A DNA stretch of 64,000 nucleotides from RYN-230 sp963770535 (GCA_963770535.1 CAVYPZ010000003.1:1364001-1428000), one strand, 5' to 3'. Positions 49,173 to 58,360 are shown, counted from the first letter of the stretch. Notes: a model not told the origin generated them from the sequence alone. Numbers and translations are program-made.

Positions 49173-51323
49173 TCAGGAACCCAGGGCGCTGACCTGTCCG
49201 GAAGACGCCTGCAGCGTATCGGTCAGCAATGCGACCAGCGCCTCGAGCTGCACGTCGGCCGACGGGGAGACCTCTTCGTCCGACCCGTCCAGCGCCCGGG
49301 CGGCGAGCCCTGCCTTGCTGTCGATCAGCCCGGCGATCCGGGCGTCGATGGTCTGCGCCGCGATGATGCGCCACGCGGTCACCGGTTCGTCCTGCCCGAT
49401 GCGGTGGCTGCGGTCGATGGCCTGCGTCTGCTCCGCGTCGGTCCAGGACAGTTCGGCCAGCACGATGTTCGAGGCGACCTGCAGATTCAGGCCCACGCCG
49501 GCCGCGGTCAGGGAGCACACCGCGACCGCGACGTCCGGGTCGTTCACGAAGGCTTCGACGTTCGCCTGCCGCGCTGTGGGCGTCTGGCCGCCACGGATCG
49601 ACGAGAAGCGCACTCCCTGCCGGGCGAAGGTCTCCTCGGCGGCGTCCATCACGTCGATGTGCTTGGCGAAGAAGACGACCTTGCCGGCGCTGCGGGCCAG
49701 CTGAGCCGCGTAGTCCGCGGCCAGTTCGGCCTTCGCCTGGCCGATGCGCCGCATCATGGTGAACACGTTCTCGCCGGACTGCGCGCCCGTCGCCTCCTTC
49801 AGCTCCGACTGGGCCACCCGGCGGACGAGGTCGTGGTCGATGCCCTCGATGCCGACGTCGGAGGATCGGTTCGCGAGCGCGGTCTTGTACCGCGCCACCA
49901 TCCGGTCAGCGAGGACCCGTTCTGCCGCCCGGATCGACCGGCCGGCCCGTTCGTCCAGCTCAACGGGGAGGTCAGCGATACGGCGGGCGGGGATGTCGGC
50001 GGCCACGTCGCGCTTGCGCCGGCGCACGATGCCCAGGTCGATCACGCACTGGCGCGCCGCGGCGTAGAAGCTCCGGTCGGCAGGCGTCAGGCCGGTGTCC
50101 TCGAGCGCGTCCATCAGCTCGTCGAGGGGCTTGCTGTCGTCGATCCAGCCGAGGAACTCCCAGATTGCCCGGAAGTCCTCGATGTCGTTGATCAGCGGGG
50201 TGCCGGTCAGCGCCATCAGCAGGGGCCGGTCCGTACGGGACCTGATGCGGCCGGAGAGCGCGAGGACGTTCTGCGAGCGCTGCGAGGTCTTGTTCTTCAT
50301 GAAGTGAGCCTCGTCCGCGACCATGCCGCGGAAACCGAAGTCACCGAGCCAGCCCATGTGGCGGTCGAGAATCTCGTAGTTGAGCACGACGATATCGGCG
50401 AATCCGTCAACAGCGTCGCCGTCACCCTGCACCACCGTGGCCGGGCGGTGGGGAGTCCAGCGGGCCGCCTCACGGGCCCAGTTGGTCTTGACGACGTTCG
50501 GCACGACGACCAGCAGCGGGTAGGCGTTCGCTGCCTCCGCGGCGAGCAGCGCCTGGGCTGTCTTACCCAGACCCGGCTCATCGGCGAGCAGGAATGTCCG
50601 GTGACCGGCAGCGGCCGCGGCGACCAGCTGCCCCTGGTGCGGCATCAGTTCCAGGCCCGCCGGGGTGAACCGTCCCGTCGGCGCCGGGAGCGCCATGCAC
50701 GCCGGGGCTCCCCCGCCGGCACGTTCGAAGGAACTCAGCAGCGGGGCGAGCAGCTCCCATCCGGCCAGGCGGCGCGGACGGGAGGTGCTCTGCGGAACGG
50801 CGGAGAAGTCAGGGGCGAGAAAGGGGTTCGCCAGTTGCCGGGAGATCACCTGCTGCGGCACGATCTGCCGTTCCGGGCCGGGGGAAGCTGCAGCGCTCTG
50901 CGCAGGCGCGAGCTCTTCGTGGGCTGGCTCGATGCCGACGTCCCGCAGCATCTCCCGCGTGAGCGACCGGGCCGCCTCGGAGACCCCGGAGTCCTCGGCG
51001 AGCAGCGCCAGTAGCCCAGCGTCCTGGACGGCGGTCGTCGCCAGGATGGTCGCGACGCCGTCCAGGCGCTTGAGCTGCTCGGCCCGGTGACTGTCGCTTC
51101 CGGCCGCGGCCCGGATGCGGGCACGCTCGTCCCGCAGCAGCAGGGCGACGGCCTGGAACTTCGTGCGCACGGCAGGCGTCACCCGGCCGCGCCGGGCAGC
51201 CGCCTCGACCTCACGGACGGTTCGGGCGAGCACCGGGACGACATCGCCATGCTGGTGGGCGCGTCGCTGCTTCCGCGGGGCGGTACGGCGAGCGCCCGTC
51301 TGGCGCTGGCCTGGTCGAGCCAC
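49173..51323 (-). CDS. SNF2-family helicase/ATPase
   Basis: A 716-residue DNA translocase. Motifs in order: Walker A D-E-P-G-L-G-K-T, DEAH V-A-D-E-A-H-F-M-K-N, motif III L-T-G-T-P-L, and motif VI Q-A-I-D-R-S-H-R-I-G-Q. An N-terminal ~220-residue helical part (V-P-V-L-A-R-T-V-R-E-V-E-A-A-A and L-K-R-L-D-G-V-A-T-I-L) is typical of the actinobacterial form. GTG 51323 is chosen because GAGGAG lies seven bases before it; upstream reading is not homologous. Likely acts in DNA repair or chromosome remodelling; it stands alone. Confidence 0.93.
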   Translation of the reverse strand: MARPGQRQTGARRTAPRKQRRAHQHGDVVPVLARTVREVEAAARRGRVTPAVRTKFQAVALLLRDERARIRAAAGSDSHRAEQLKRLDGVATILATTAVQDAGLLALLAEDSGVSEAARSLTREMLRDVGIEPAHEELAPAQSAAASPGPERQIVPQQVISRQLANPFLAPDFSAVPQSTSRPRRLAGWELLAPLLSSFERAGGGAPACMALPAPTGRFTPAGLELMPHQGQLVAAAAAGHRTFLLADEPGLGKTAQALLAAEAANAYPLLVVVPNVVKTNWAREAARWTPHRPATVVQGDGDAVDGFADIVVLNYEILDRHMGWLGDFGFRGMVADEAHFMKNKTSQRSQNVLALSGRIRSRTDRPLLMALTGTPLINDIEDFRAIWEFLGWIDDSKPLDELMDALEDTGLTPADRSFYAAARQCVIDLGIVRRRKRDVAADIPARRIADLPVELDERAGRSIRAAERVLADRMVARYKTALANRSSDVGIEGIDHDLVRRVAQSELKEATGAQSGENVFTMMRRIGQAKAELAADYAAQLARSAGKVVFFAKHIDVMDAAEETFARQGVRFSSIRGGQTPTARQANVEAFVNDPDVAVAVCSLTAAGVGLNLQVASNIVLAELSWTDAEQTQAIDRSHRIGQDEPVTAWRIIAAQTIDARIAGLIDSKAGLAARALDGSDEEVSPSADVQLEALVALLTDTLQASSGQVSALGS

Positions 51324-51718
51324 AGACTTCTCCTCTGGAATGCCGGGACACGGTGGCCACGGCAGCATGCAGCACAGTCCCGCGGCCGGGACGAGAAACG
51401 TCCCGAGCAGCGGGCCAGGTGCTTTGAACACCGAGCCGGCTTGCGGATCTCCGGCGATCGACGCAGGCAGGCCACTCACGCGAACCCTGAGCCGGCTGCG
51501 GGTGGGCTGATGACCACGGCGCGGGGAAGTCGTCGTCGGACGACCGGCTCGGTTCTTGCCTGCCACTTATGTTAACGCGCGCGGGAGCGCATAATTCCCC
51601 GCCGCGCTGTGGGTGAACGTCCCAATTGACCGGGATGACGGAAGTTGCCGGTCGCGGCTGCGGGGCACCTCTGCCGATATGCAGATCTGCATGGCGACGT
51701 GATCAGGCTCCGGAGGCC

Positions 51719-52363
51719 TCAGGACCTCTGGGCGAGCAGATATCCCTGCGGGGAACCCTCCCCGTCCTCGGCGGCCCGGCCGCCCCAGAACACAGCCGCT
51801 AGGCCGGCGTCGGCCACCTGGTGTTCCATCTCGCCGGGCGACAGCCAGTAAACGTCGAATTCGGCGCCCAGGCCGGTGCTGCGGCCACCGCGGCGGACCT
51901 GGCCGTCACCGGCCTTGAACGCGGTCACCAGATAACCTCCCGGCCTGAGGACCCGGGCCAGTTCGCGGAAGGCCGCCGGCCTCTCGGCAGGCGCGAGGTA
52001 CATGAGGGAATACCAGCAGACCACCCCGGCCAGCGAGGCAGGCGCGAAGGGCAGGTCACGCAGGTCGGCAACGCTGAAATCGAAACCGGGATGGTCGCGG
52101 CGGGCCACCCGGATCATCCCGGGTGACAGGTCGATCCCCCGTGGAGACAAGCCCCGCGCCGCCAGGAAGGGCGCGAGCCGCCCCGTTCCGCAGCCAACAT
52201 CACCGACGTCGGTGCCCAGACCCGCGGCCAGGGTCAGGTCGCAGAACAGGCCGAGCACCGCCCGGTCGGCGGGCATGCGGTCCAGTGCGCCGGCCAGGTG
52301 GTCAGCGTAAAACTCGGCCAGGACGTCGTGCGCAGCCCTCAGCTCTTCGGTCCTGGCATCCAC
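51719..52363 (-). CDS. Class I SAM-dependent methyltransferase
   Basis: A 214-residue methyltransferase. Motif I is G-D-V-G-C-G-T-G-R-L-A; then I-D-L-S-P-G-M-I and A-D-L-R-D-L-P-F. The segment V-L-R-P-G-G-Y-L-V-T-A-F completes the fold. The GTG start (M-D-A-R-T-E-E-L-R-A-A-H-D) has no clear ribosome site. Substrate unknown; small-molecule type. Confidence 0.88.
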   Translation of the reverse strand: MDARTEELRAAHDVLAEFYADHLAGALDRMPADRAVLGLFCDLTLAAGLGTDVGDVGCGTGRLAPFLAARGLSPRGIDLSPGMIRVARRDHPGFDFSVADLRDLPFAPASLAGVVCWYSLMYLAPAERPAAFRELARVLRPGGYLVTAFKAGDGQVRRGGRSTGLGAEFDVYWLSPGEMEHQVADAGLAAVFWGGRAAEDGEGSPQGYLLAQRS

Positions 52364-52492
52364 GAAGGGACCATAGCTGGCCCCGTCGCCAAAGGCAGAT
52401 CCACGCCCGCACTCCGGCGCCGTCAGGTCATTGCCCTGGAGGAGGCGGGACCAGCCTGACCTCGATGACCCCGGGTAGCCCGGGCTGCGGTT

Positions 52493-52813
52493 TCAGGCTG
52501 TAGCGAGGCGCTCCATCGGCTGACCTGTGATCTGGGCGATGACGTCGAAGTCCTTGTCGAGGTGCAAGACGGTGAGGCCAGCTAGTTCCGCAGTGGCGCC
52601 TATGAGCAGGTCGGAGAGGGAGGGGGCACGGTGCTGGCCGCGGTCGGCCAGCAGGGCCAAGACTTCGGCCGCGCGGTCTTCGATCGCAGGGGCCAGGTAT
52701 TCCACCGGCATGGATGACAGGGGCGGCCGCCGCAACCCGGCCCGCAGGTCCGGGCCTGACCGGGCCGAGAATCCCGTCTCCAGCCGGGTGACCGTGATGA
52801 TCCGCACCAGTCC
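52493..52813 (-). pseudogene. PIN-domain (VapC-like) toxin, N-terminus missing
   Basis: The C-terminal ~105 residues of a PIN ribonuclease: G-L-V-R-I-I-T-V-T-R-L-E-T-G-F-S-A (conserved Glu), S-L-S-D-L-L-I-G-A-T-A-E-L (Asp) and V-L-H-L-D-K-D-F-D (Asp). The first acidic residue of the site, in the usual D-x-S-x-L-x-R start, is absent; upstream codons do not match. Probably a truncated, inactive gene. No antitoxin is adjacent. The coordinate 52813 marks the homology limit. Confidence 0.65.
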
Positions 52814-52874
52814 GCGTTTCATCCGCCCTGCCCACCGCCCGGGCTGCGAGGTGCGGCTCGGCATTCCGCCGGTC

Positions 52875-53639
52875 GTGGCCCGCGATCGGCGCGTGGTCAG
52901 CCGCCTCAAGGACATCCACTACCGGCAGGTAGAAGGCAACCGCTTCGCGCGGGGACTATCCGGCATCCCCGCCGGGGTGGTAGGCGAGAGCGGCCCGCCA
53001 GATCCTGAGGCCCTCATCGACGTTCTCATCCCCGCGTACACAAGCCGTGCCCGCGAGAACGTTCAGGTCGGAGAAGATCTGTTCACAACGGAGGTTCCCG
53101 GCCTGCCAGTGGCGCTGGCGCGACCGCCAGCAACGATCGCGCTGGAACTCCGCCGCCTCAACGGTCAGACGCTGCGGTGCGAACTGCCATTTGCCGACGA
53201 ACTCAGCGCCTTGGAGCTGAAGGGCCTCGCGACCAGAATCCGGTCCAAGGACACCGACATAGCCGATGTCTGGAGATGCCTGGAGATAGCCTTCACTGCA
53301 GGACTCAGGCCCGCAGACTTCGCCAGCGGCATCCGAGCAGATAGTGCCAGAGAAATCCCGGACCTCTTCAGCAAACGCGATGGCGCCCCAATGGCAGCAC
53401 TCACCACGGCGCAGCGACTTTCAGCAGAAGAAGCGGCCGACGCAGCCCCCCGATCCACTTACCCGGCCGCTGGCGTGGATTGCCTATGCCGGAACCACGC
53501 TTCCACGACACCACGCTGTACAACCCTCTCTTCGCTACGACAACCAACTGCTGGACAGTCCACATATCTTCGGTCAGCCGGCCAGCGCCAACCCGGTCCG
53601 TCACCTCCGGCGTCCAGATGCCACCGGCTGGTTCGATAG
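52875..53639 (+). pseudogene. Nucleotidyltransferase-like toxin, N-terminus missing
   Basis: From about 52890 the frame encodes a protein like AbiEii/nucleotidyltransferase-fold families: R-V-V-S-R-L-K-D, I-D-V-L-I-P-A-Y-T-S-R-A-R, E-V-P-G-L-P-V-A-L-A-R-P-P and K-D-T-D-I-A-D-V-W-R-C-L-E. The N-terminal G-G/D-x-D catalytic part is missing. The C-terminal conserved stretch ends near M-A-A-L-T-T-A-Q-R-L-S-A (53430); beyond that the frame runs on without similarity. It is head-to-head with the truncated PIN gene, so a single deletion could have removed both 5' ends. Confidence 0.5.
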
Positions 53640-53713
53640 CTATGCCGAGAGTTTCGACGCTGTCTGGGCCCGGGCGGGACTCTGGGCACCCGGCCAGAAG
53701 GGAACCCCCGCTG

Positions 53714-54181
53714 ATGGGCAGGACTGAGTACTACTACGACCCGCGCGCGCCCAAGGCCAACAGCCTCATCCCCGCCAGCAACCTGCTCGTCGTGGACGAG
53801 GCGGGCGCGATCTTGCTGCAGCGACGCCGCGACACCGGCCAGTGGGCACTTCCCGGTGGCGCCCAGGACATCGGGGAAACAGCTGCCCAGTGCGCGGTCC
53901 GGGAATGCCTGGAAGAGACCGGCATCCTCGCTGAGATCACCGGCTTCCTCGGTGTCTACACCAACCCGCAGCACATCGTGGCCTACAGCGACGGTGAGAT
54001 CCGCCAGCAGTACGAGACCACCTACATCGGCCGTCCCGCGAGTGGTCAGCCGACAGTCAACGACGAAGCGGACGCCATGCGTTTCGTCAGCCCGGGGGAT
54101 CTCGTCGACTACGACATCCATCCGAGCATGCGGCAGCAGATCGGCGATTACCTCGCTGGCACCTACCCGCCCCTGAGCTGA
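53714..54181 (+). CDS. Nudix hydrolase
   Basis: A 155-residue pyrophosphohydrolase. The Nudix box is complete: G-G-A-Q-D-I-G-E-T-A-A-Q-C-A-V-R-E-C then L-E-E-T-G-I. N-terminal Y-Y-Y-D-P-R-A-P-K-A-N-S-L-I-P-A-S-N-L-L is written in two parts here and is a family-typical opening. Substrate could be an ADP-sugar or a damaged nucleotide. ATG 53714 has only a weak site. The ending T-Y-P-P-L-S closes the protein. Confidence 0.9.
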   Translation: MGRTEYYYDPRAPKANSLIPASNLLVVDEAGAILLQRRRDTGQWALPGGAQDIGETAAQCAVRECLEETGILAEITGFLGVYTNPQHIVAYSDGEIRQQYETTYIGRPASGQPTVNDEADAMRFVSPGDLVDYDIHPSMRQQIGDYLAGTYPPLS

Positions 54182-54289
54182 TCCGCCAGGGCCGCTTCCA
54201 CCGGCTGAACCGCAGCGTTGATCTCTGGTGACGCCCGGCGGATGAACCTCCCGACCACGCTGTCCTGCCTGTAACGGCCGACGAGCCCT

Positions 54290-54433
54290 GCTACCGGCCT
54301 GGCCACGGTAGCCGGTTGCCCGCTAGTTGGTTGCTGTGCTGACGTGGTGTCCTCTGCACATGAATCTGCTATTGCCAGCGTGCCTGAGCCACGTGCGGCG
54401 TTCCTCTACCCGGACATCGTCCTGGTAGAGGAA
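54290..54433. terminator. Two hairpins between convergent genes
   Basis: GCTACCG/CGGTAGC (54290-54296 with 54306-54312) and TTCCTCTACC/GGTAGAGGAA (54401-54410 with 54424-54433), both perfect. They separate the Nudix gene from the convergent fusion gene. Confidence 0.55.
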
Positions 54434-54459
54434 CAACCTCCAGGCCGGGCCGCCGATTG

Positions 54460-56568
54460 CTAGAGAAGGTTGGCGAGCAGGGCCGCCGTGCGGGCGGCGC
54501 CGTCGGTGGCGACCGGGCGGTAGTCGACCTCGCGGCCGATCTCGGTGGCGATCGCCGCAGCGATGTCGGCCGGTTCCGCGGTCTGGTAGTCCATGCAGAG
54601 TCCGGCCCGGTAGCGCTCCAGCCGGTGGCGGACGTGGAGGTTCTGCTCGAAGTGGTGGCGCAGCGGGAAGTACAGGAACGGCCGTCGGTTTGCGGTCAGT
54701 TCCATCGCCGTGGTCAGCCCGCCCTGGACGACTGCGAGGTCACAGGCGGCCAGGTGGCGGTAGAGTTCGTGGACGTAGGGGCGCACTTCCAGGCCGTCGT
54801 GAGCCGGCAGGCTGCCAGGGTCGATCCGCGGGCCGGTCACTACGATCATCCGCAGGCCGGGCACCCTGTGCTTGGCTTCGGGGTAGGCGGCGATCACGCG
54901 CCGCAGCAGGTGTCCGCCGACTCCCGAGCCACCGACGGTCACGATGCAGACGCGCTCGCCTTCGCGGTAGCCGAGTGCTTGCCGGTCGCCGAGCTGGCGC
55001 GGGTCGAAGCCGGTGACGTACCCGGCGAAGTCGTAGTGCTGCTCGGTCCAGTCGCGGATCAGCGGCAGCCCGGGGCCGAACCCGTCCGGGACGATGTCGT
55101 CGGGGTCACCGACGAAGATGGCCCGGTCGCGGACACGGGGATAGCGGGCGATGTGCTCGATCATCTCCGTGTTGTAGTCGGCGGTGACGAACGCCTCGCG
55201 CGGGCCGCCGTCGGGCATCGGCAGCCAGCCGACGAAGTCGGTGAGCCAGGCGTAGGCGGCGTGCTTCTGCTCGGGGTTCTCGTGCAGGTAGTAGTCGAGC
55301 TCCCAGGCTTCGTCGCCGATCCACAGGTCGTAGTCCTCCTCGCGGGCCAGGTCGTGGAAGACCATGAAGTTGGCCAGCTGGATCTCATCCATCCGCCGGA
55401 TGGCCTGGAAGCAGTGCAGGTCGTGTTCGGCCGACTCGGACTCGATGTGCCCGGACTCATTGGCCAGGTATGCGCTGGCCGGGTGAACGCGCTCACCATG
55501 CGCCTCCAGCACCCTGGTGACCGGATGCTGGGCGAGCCAGTCGATCTGCAGGCCGGGATGCAGCTTGCGCAGCTCGGCGGCGATCGCCACATCCCGCTGG
55601 GCGTGACCGAGGCCGATCGGTGAGGAGATGTACAGGACGCGCTTGGGGCGGGACTTGCCGCGTGCCCAGCGCGGGCTCGGCCGCGGGGGGACGGCGAAGT
55701 CGCGTAGCAGCAGGTTGACCTTGACCGGGTCGCGTACGTGCGGGCCGTGGCCTGAGCCCTCGAGCAGGACAAGGTCGCCGCCGGTCGCCTCGGCGAGGGC
55801 GATCCCGCGGCCGGGCCCGGTGATCGCATCGGCCGTGCCCTGGATCACCAGCACCGGGCAGCGAACCCGGGAGCACAGCTCGCGCGCGGCAGGCTCGTCC
55901 AGGCCGTTGCCGATTTCAGTCGCGATGAGGGTCTCGGCGGTGGTCTCCAGGCCCCAGCCGATGCAGTCTTCGATCGGCTTGGTTGAGTGCGGCTCGGTGA
56001 ACATCTGAGAGAAGAAGAACTCCAGGAAGCCGCGGTAATCTCGCAGCCAGCTGGAGAACTTGTCCTTCGGCCAGCCCTGATCGGTGGACAGCACCTCATC
56101 CCACGGGTAACGCGTGCGGTCCTCCAGCGGCGAGGCGAGCGGCACGGCCGGGCAGATGAAGACAGCCCCCGTGATCCGGTCTGGATGCTCGGCCGCCAGG
56201 ATGAGACCGCGCTGCGCGCCTACCGACAGCGACACAATCACCGCGTGCTCGGTCGCGGTGGCATCCATCACTGCCACGGCGTCGGCAGCGAACTCCGCTT
56301 CCTGGTATCCGGCCGCCGGCCGGTCCGATCGGCCGTTGCCGCGCCCGTCGAGCGTGATTACCCGGCAATGCCGGGCCAGGTAGGGGATCTGCATCTTCCA
56401 GTGCCGCGAATGGATGATCGACCACGTCGGCAGGAGGAAGACGGTCGGCTCGCCAGAGCCATACACCTCGTAATACAGGCGCACGCCGTCACGCTTGATA
56501 TAGCCGGAGCTGTCTGGGTACCGCGCCCGTGACTGCTCCTGGGCAGGCTCAGTTATCTGGATATCCAT
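54460..56568 (-). CDS. Fusion of alpha/beta hydrolase and MurG/GT28-like glycosyltransferase
   Basis: A 702-residue two-domain protein. Residues 20-295: an alpha/beta hydrolase with P-T-V-F-L-L-P-T-W, R-V-I-T-L-D-G-R-G-N-G-R-S-D, a nucleophile region I-V-S-L-S-V-G-A-Q-R-G (Ser in S-L-S-V-G), V-I-Q-G-T-A-D-A-I and the His in L-E-G-S-G-H-G-P-H. Residues 310-702: a GT-B fold with L-Y-I-S-S-P-I-G-L-G-H-A-Q-R-D, I-V-T-V-G-G-S-G-V-G-G, V-V-Q-G-G-L-T-T-A-M-E-L and R-P-F-L-Y-F-P-L-R-H-H-F-E-Q. The frame is continuous. ATG 56568 overlaps the upstream TetR gene by 16 bp. Known combinations of these domains in one chain are not familiar to me. Confidence 0.85.
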   Translation of the reverse strand: MDIQITEPAQEQSRARYPDSSGYIKRDGVRLYYEVYGSGEPTVFLLPTWSIIHSRHWKMQIPYLARHCRVITLDGRGNGRSDRPAAGYQEAEFAADAVAVMDATATEHAVIVSLSVGAQRGLILAAEHPDRITGAVFICPAVPLASPLEDRTRYPWDEVLSTDQGWPKDKFSSWLRDYRGFLEFFFSQMFTEPHSTKPIEDCIGWGLETTAETLIATEIGNGLDEPAARELCSRVRCPVLVIQGTADAITGPGRGIALAEATGGDLVLLEGSGHGPHVRDPVKVNLLLRDFAVPPRPSPRWARGKSRPKRVLYISSPIGLGHAQRDVAIAAELRKLHPGLQIDWLAQHPVTRVLEAHGERVHPASAYLANESGHIESESAEHDLHCFQAIRRMDEIQLANFMVFHDLAREEDYDLWIGDEAWELDYYLHENPEQKHAAYAWLTDFVGWLPMPDGGPREAFVTADYNTEMIEHIARYPRVRDRAIFVGDPDDIVPDGFGPGLPLIRDWTEQHYDFAGYVTGFDPRQLGDRQALGYREGERVCIVTVGGSGVGGHLLRRVIAAYPEAKHRVPGLRMIVVTGPRIDPGSLPAHDGLEVRPYVHELYRHLAACDLAVVQGGLTTAMELTANRRPFLYFPLRHHFEQNLHVRHRLERYRAGLCMDYQTAEPADIAAAIATEIGREVDYRPVATDGAARTAALLANLL

Positions 56569-57140
56569 TGGTCGATCCAATCCAGTAGCTCGCGGTGCCC
56601 GGCGTCGATGCCGCCCAGCCGCTCGATCATGATCCCGAGGTTGAACGTCATCACCAGCGATACCAGCGCCTCCAGGGGCAGCGGGATGCCAAGCTCACGG
56701 CGCGGCTGCTCGAACGCCTCGGCCAGCACCGCCCGCCACTCGGCATTCACCCGCGCCAGCCGTGCCCGGATGTCAGGGTTGTTCCAGGCCAGCGCCTGCA
56801 GCTCAAGCCAGATCTTCTGATAACTGACATCCTCGCTGACCAGGTAATGCATCGCCGTGCGCCACTTATCCGCGAACGGCACGTCGGCCGCGTACAGCTC
56901 CCGCTGGCGGGCGATGAGCCGGCCGGTGAACCGTTCCAGTGCGCGCACCAGCAGGTTCTCGTTTGAGCCGAAGTAATAGTGGACCAGGCCGTGGTTGACG
57001 CCTGCCTCCGTTGCGAGCCGCCGCGTCGTGATGCTCACATACCCGGCGTCGGCCAGCAGTCGCTCCGCCGCATCCAGCAGCGCCTCTTCGGCGGCGGCGC
57101 GGGCCGCCGTCTTCGGCACGGAGGGGCTCACCGCAACCAT
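56553..57140 (-). CDS. TetR-family repressor
   Basis: A 195-residue regulator. HTH: A-L-L-D-A-A-E-R-L-L-A-D-A-G-Y and I-T-T-R-R-L-A-T-E-A-G-V-N-H-G-L-V-H-Y-Y-F-G. The ligand domain has W-L-E-L-Q-A-L-A-W-N-N-P-D. ATG 57140 is chosen over 57188 because ggaaagag lies eight bases upstream. It is the first gene of a two-gene operon with the hydrolase-glycosyltransferase fusion, whose ligand or product may release it. An AT-rich region with ATGACT repeats lies upstream (57185-57210). Confidence 0.92.
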   Translation of the reverse strand: MVAVSPSVPKTAARAAAEEALLDAAERLLADAGYVSITTRRLATEAGVNHGLVHYYFGSNENLLVRALERFTGRLIARQRELYAADVPFADKWRTAMHYLVSEDVSYQKIWLELQALAWNNPDIRARLARVNAEWRAVLAEAFEQPRRELGIPLPLEALVSLVMTFNLGIMIERLGGIDAGHRELLDWIDQWISR

Positions 57141-57192
57141 GGCAAGCTCTTTCCATGTCAGCAGGTGCTGAGCCACCTGGTTAGTCATCTGT

Positions 57193-57207
57193 CTAAGTCA
57201 TTTGACC
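57193..57207. promoter_or_regulatory. Candidate operator upstream of tetR
   Basis: ctaagtcatttgacc contains the dyad GTCATTTGAC and matches 14 of 15 bases of a site at 35041 upstream of the CGNR regulator. Two ATGACT(T/A)A repeats lie close by on the minus strand. Confidence 0.4.
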
Positions 57208-57621
57208 AAGCACGACGATCGCTGTCAAGACGCCTGCCGCCCGACGCCGGCATCCAGGACCTGCTCACAGAACTCTGGGCTGCTTAACTTCCTGCGAGAG
57301 CAGGCCAGCGTGCCTTCGGGCCCGGATGACTGCACGCTTGGATCGTGGCAGCTGCATACCCGCCCCGACCTGGCAGCCCGGCTCCGCGAACTCGCTTCCG
57401 GCTGGCCCCTGACTGCCGACTGCGGACTCCCGTTGCTCGCGTGCGAGCGCATCGCCGCTGTTGTTGCGCTCGGCACCGACTGGCTGGCCGTCCGGGTCGC
57501 CAGCCTGCCGCCTGAGGTCGGGCCGGGGGACCCGGCGAACGGAAGGGCGCTCGTTCCCATGTTTTGGCGCCCCCGGCAGGATTCGAACCTGCGCACACGG
57601 CTCCGGAGGCCGCCCGCGTGA
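57202..57621 (+). CDS. Hypothetical protein ending in the tRNA fragment
   Basis: An open frame whose middle part looks coding (F-L-R-E-Q-A-S-V-P-S-G-P-D-D-C, W-Q-L-H-T-R-P-D-L-A-A-R-L, C-E-R-I-A-A-V-V-A-L-G-T-D-W-L). The last ~18 codons are read from the antisense of the tRNA-Arg 3' fragment, so the original C-terminus is lost or replaced. The start is unclear (TTG 57202 or GTG 57310). I do not recognise the family. It lies just outside the putative island. Confidence 0.4.
   Translation: MTKHDDRCQDACRPTPASRTCSQNSGLLNFLREQASVPSGPDDCTLGSWQLHTRPDLAARLRELASGWPLTADCGLPLLACERIAAVVALGTDWLAVRVASLPPEVGPGDPANGRALVPMFWRPRQDSNLRTRLRRPPA
57569..57612 (-). repeat. tRNA-Arg 3'-half copy, candidate attachment site (attR/attL)
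   Basis: 44 nt identical to 60867-60910, the tRNA-Arg(CCG) sequence from the anticodon stem to the 3' end, in the same orientation. This is the usual attachment-site duplication left by integrases that insert in tRNA 3' ends. Confidence 0.85.
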
Positions 57622-57772
57622 TCGCACGAACCTTGGCGCTGACCTGCGCCGACCGCACGAATGGTGGCGGCGGCAGCGGAGGTCGTTCCGCGCATGTTCC
57701 GGATCACCATTTGTCCGGGCTGGGCTAGTGTCAGACCATCGCGTAGGACGATTCCCTTCCGGGATCTACGCT

Positions 57773-58360
57773 GTGACGGTGGAGAGGATTAGCGATGGTT
57801 TCTTGTCGTGGCGGCCGTTGATTGCCGGGGACCTTCCCATGCTGGCGCAGTGGTTGCGGGAGCCCCAGGTCGCCCGGTGGTGGAATCATGAGACAACCCT
57901 TGAGGCGGTCGAGCGCGACTTCGGCGCGAGTACGCGAGGCGAGGAGCCGGGGGAAGACCTCCTCGTTCTCCTCGACGGCCGGCCAATCGGCCTGCTGCAG
58001 CGCTCGGCGATTTGCGACTACCCCGAGGATCTCACGAAATTCTCGGCAGTTATCGAGGTGCCAGTCGGCGCCGTCGAGCTTGACTACCTCATCGCGGACC
58101 CAGCGCTGCGCGGTCGCGGTCTCGGATCCCGCATGATCACTGCGGCCGTTGAGGACACCTGGAACTCGCATTCTGATGCGCCCGCGGTGCTTGTCGCCGT
58201 GGTGGCCGCCAATGTGGCCTCCTGGCGTGCGCTGGAGAAGGCTGGCTTGAAGCGGGTCGCTGAAGGCCCGATGTCGCCCGACAACCCGATTGATGATGCG
58301 CTGCATTACATCTACCGTGTTGACCGGCCTGGCGCCGCCTCGCCGGCCTTTAGGCGCTGA
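57773..58360 (+). CDS. GNAT acetyltransferase, aminoglycoside 6'-N-acetyltransferase-like
   Basis: A ~195-residue GNAT resembling AAC(6')-type enzymes. Features: L-S-W-R-P-L-I-A-G-D-L-P-M-L-A-Q-W-L, V-A-R-W-W, L-L-Q-R-S-A-I-C-D-Y, V-E-L-D-Y-L-I-A-D-P-A-L-R-G-R-G-L-G-S-R (acetyl-CoA loop) and V-V-A-A-N-V-A-S-W-R-A-L-E-K-A-G. The GTG start is uncertain (57728, 57773 or 57779). It is the first gene inside the putative island; a resistance role is inference only. Confidence 0.78.
   Translation: MTVERISDGFLSWRPLIAGDLPMLAQWLREPQVARWWNHETTLEAVERDFGASTRGEEPGEDLLVLLDGRPIGLLQRSAICDYPEDLTKFSAVIEVPVGAVELDYLIADPALRGRGLGSRMITAAVEDTWNSHSDAPAVLVAVVAANVASWRALEKAGLKRVAEGPMSPDNPIDDALHYIYRVDRPGAASPAFRR

Noticed and set aside
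49113..51014. 633-codon plus-strand frame
   Set aside because: Antisense shadow of the SNF2 helicase; composition fits the complement of helicase codons.
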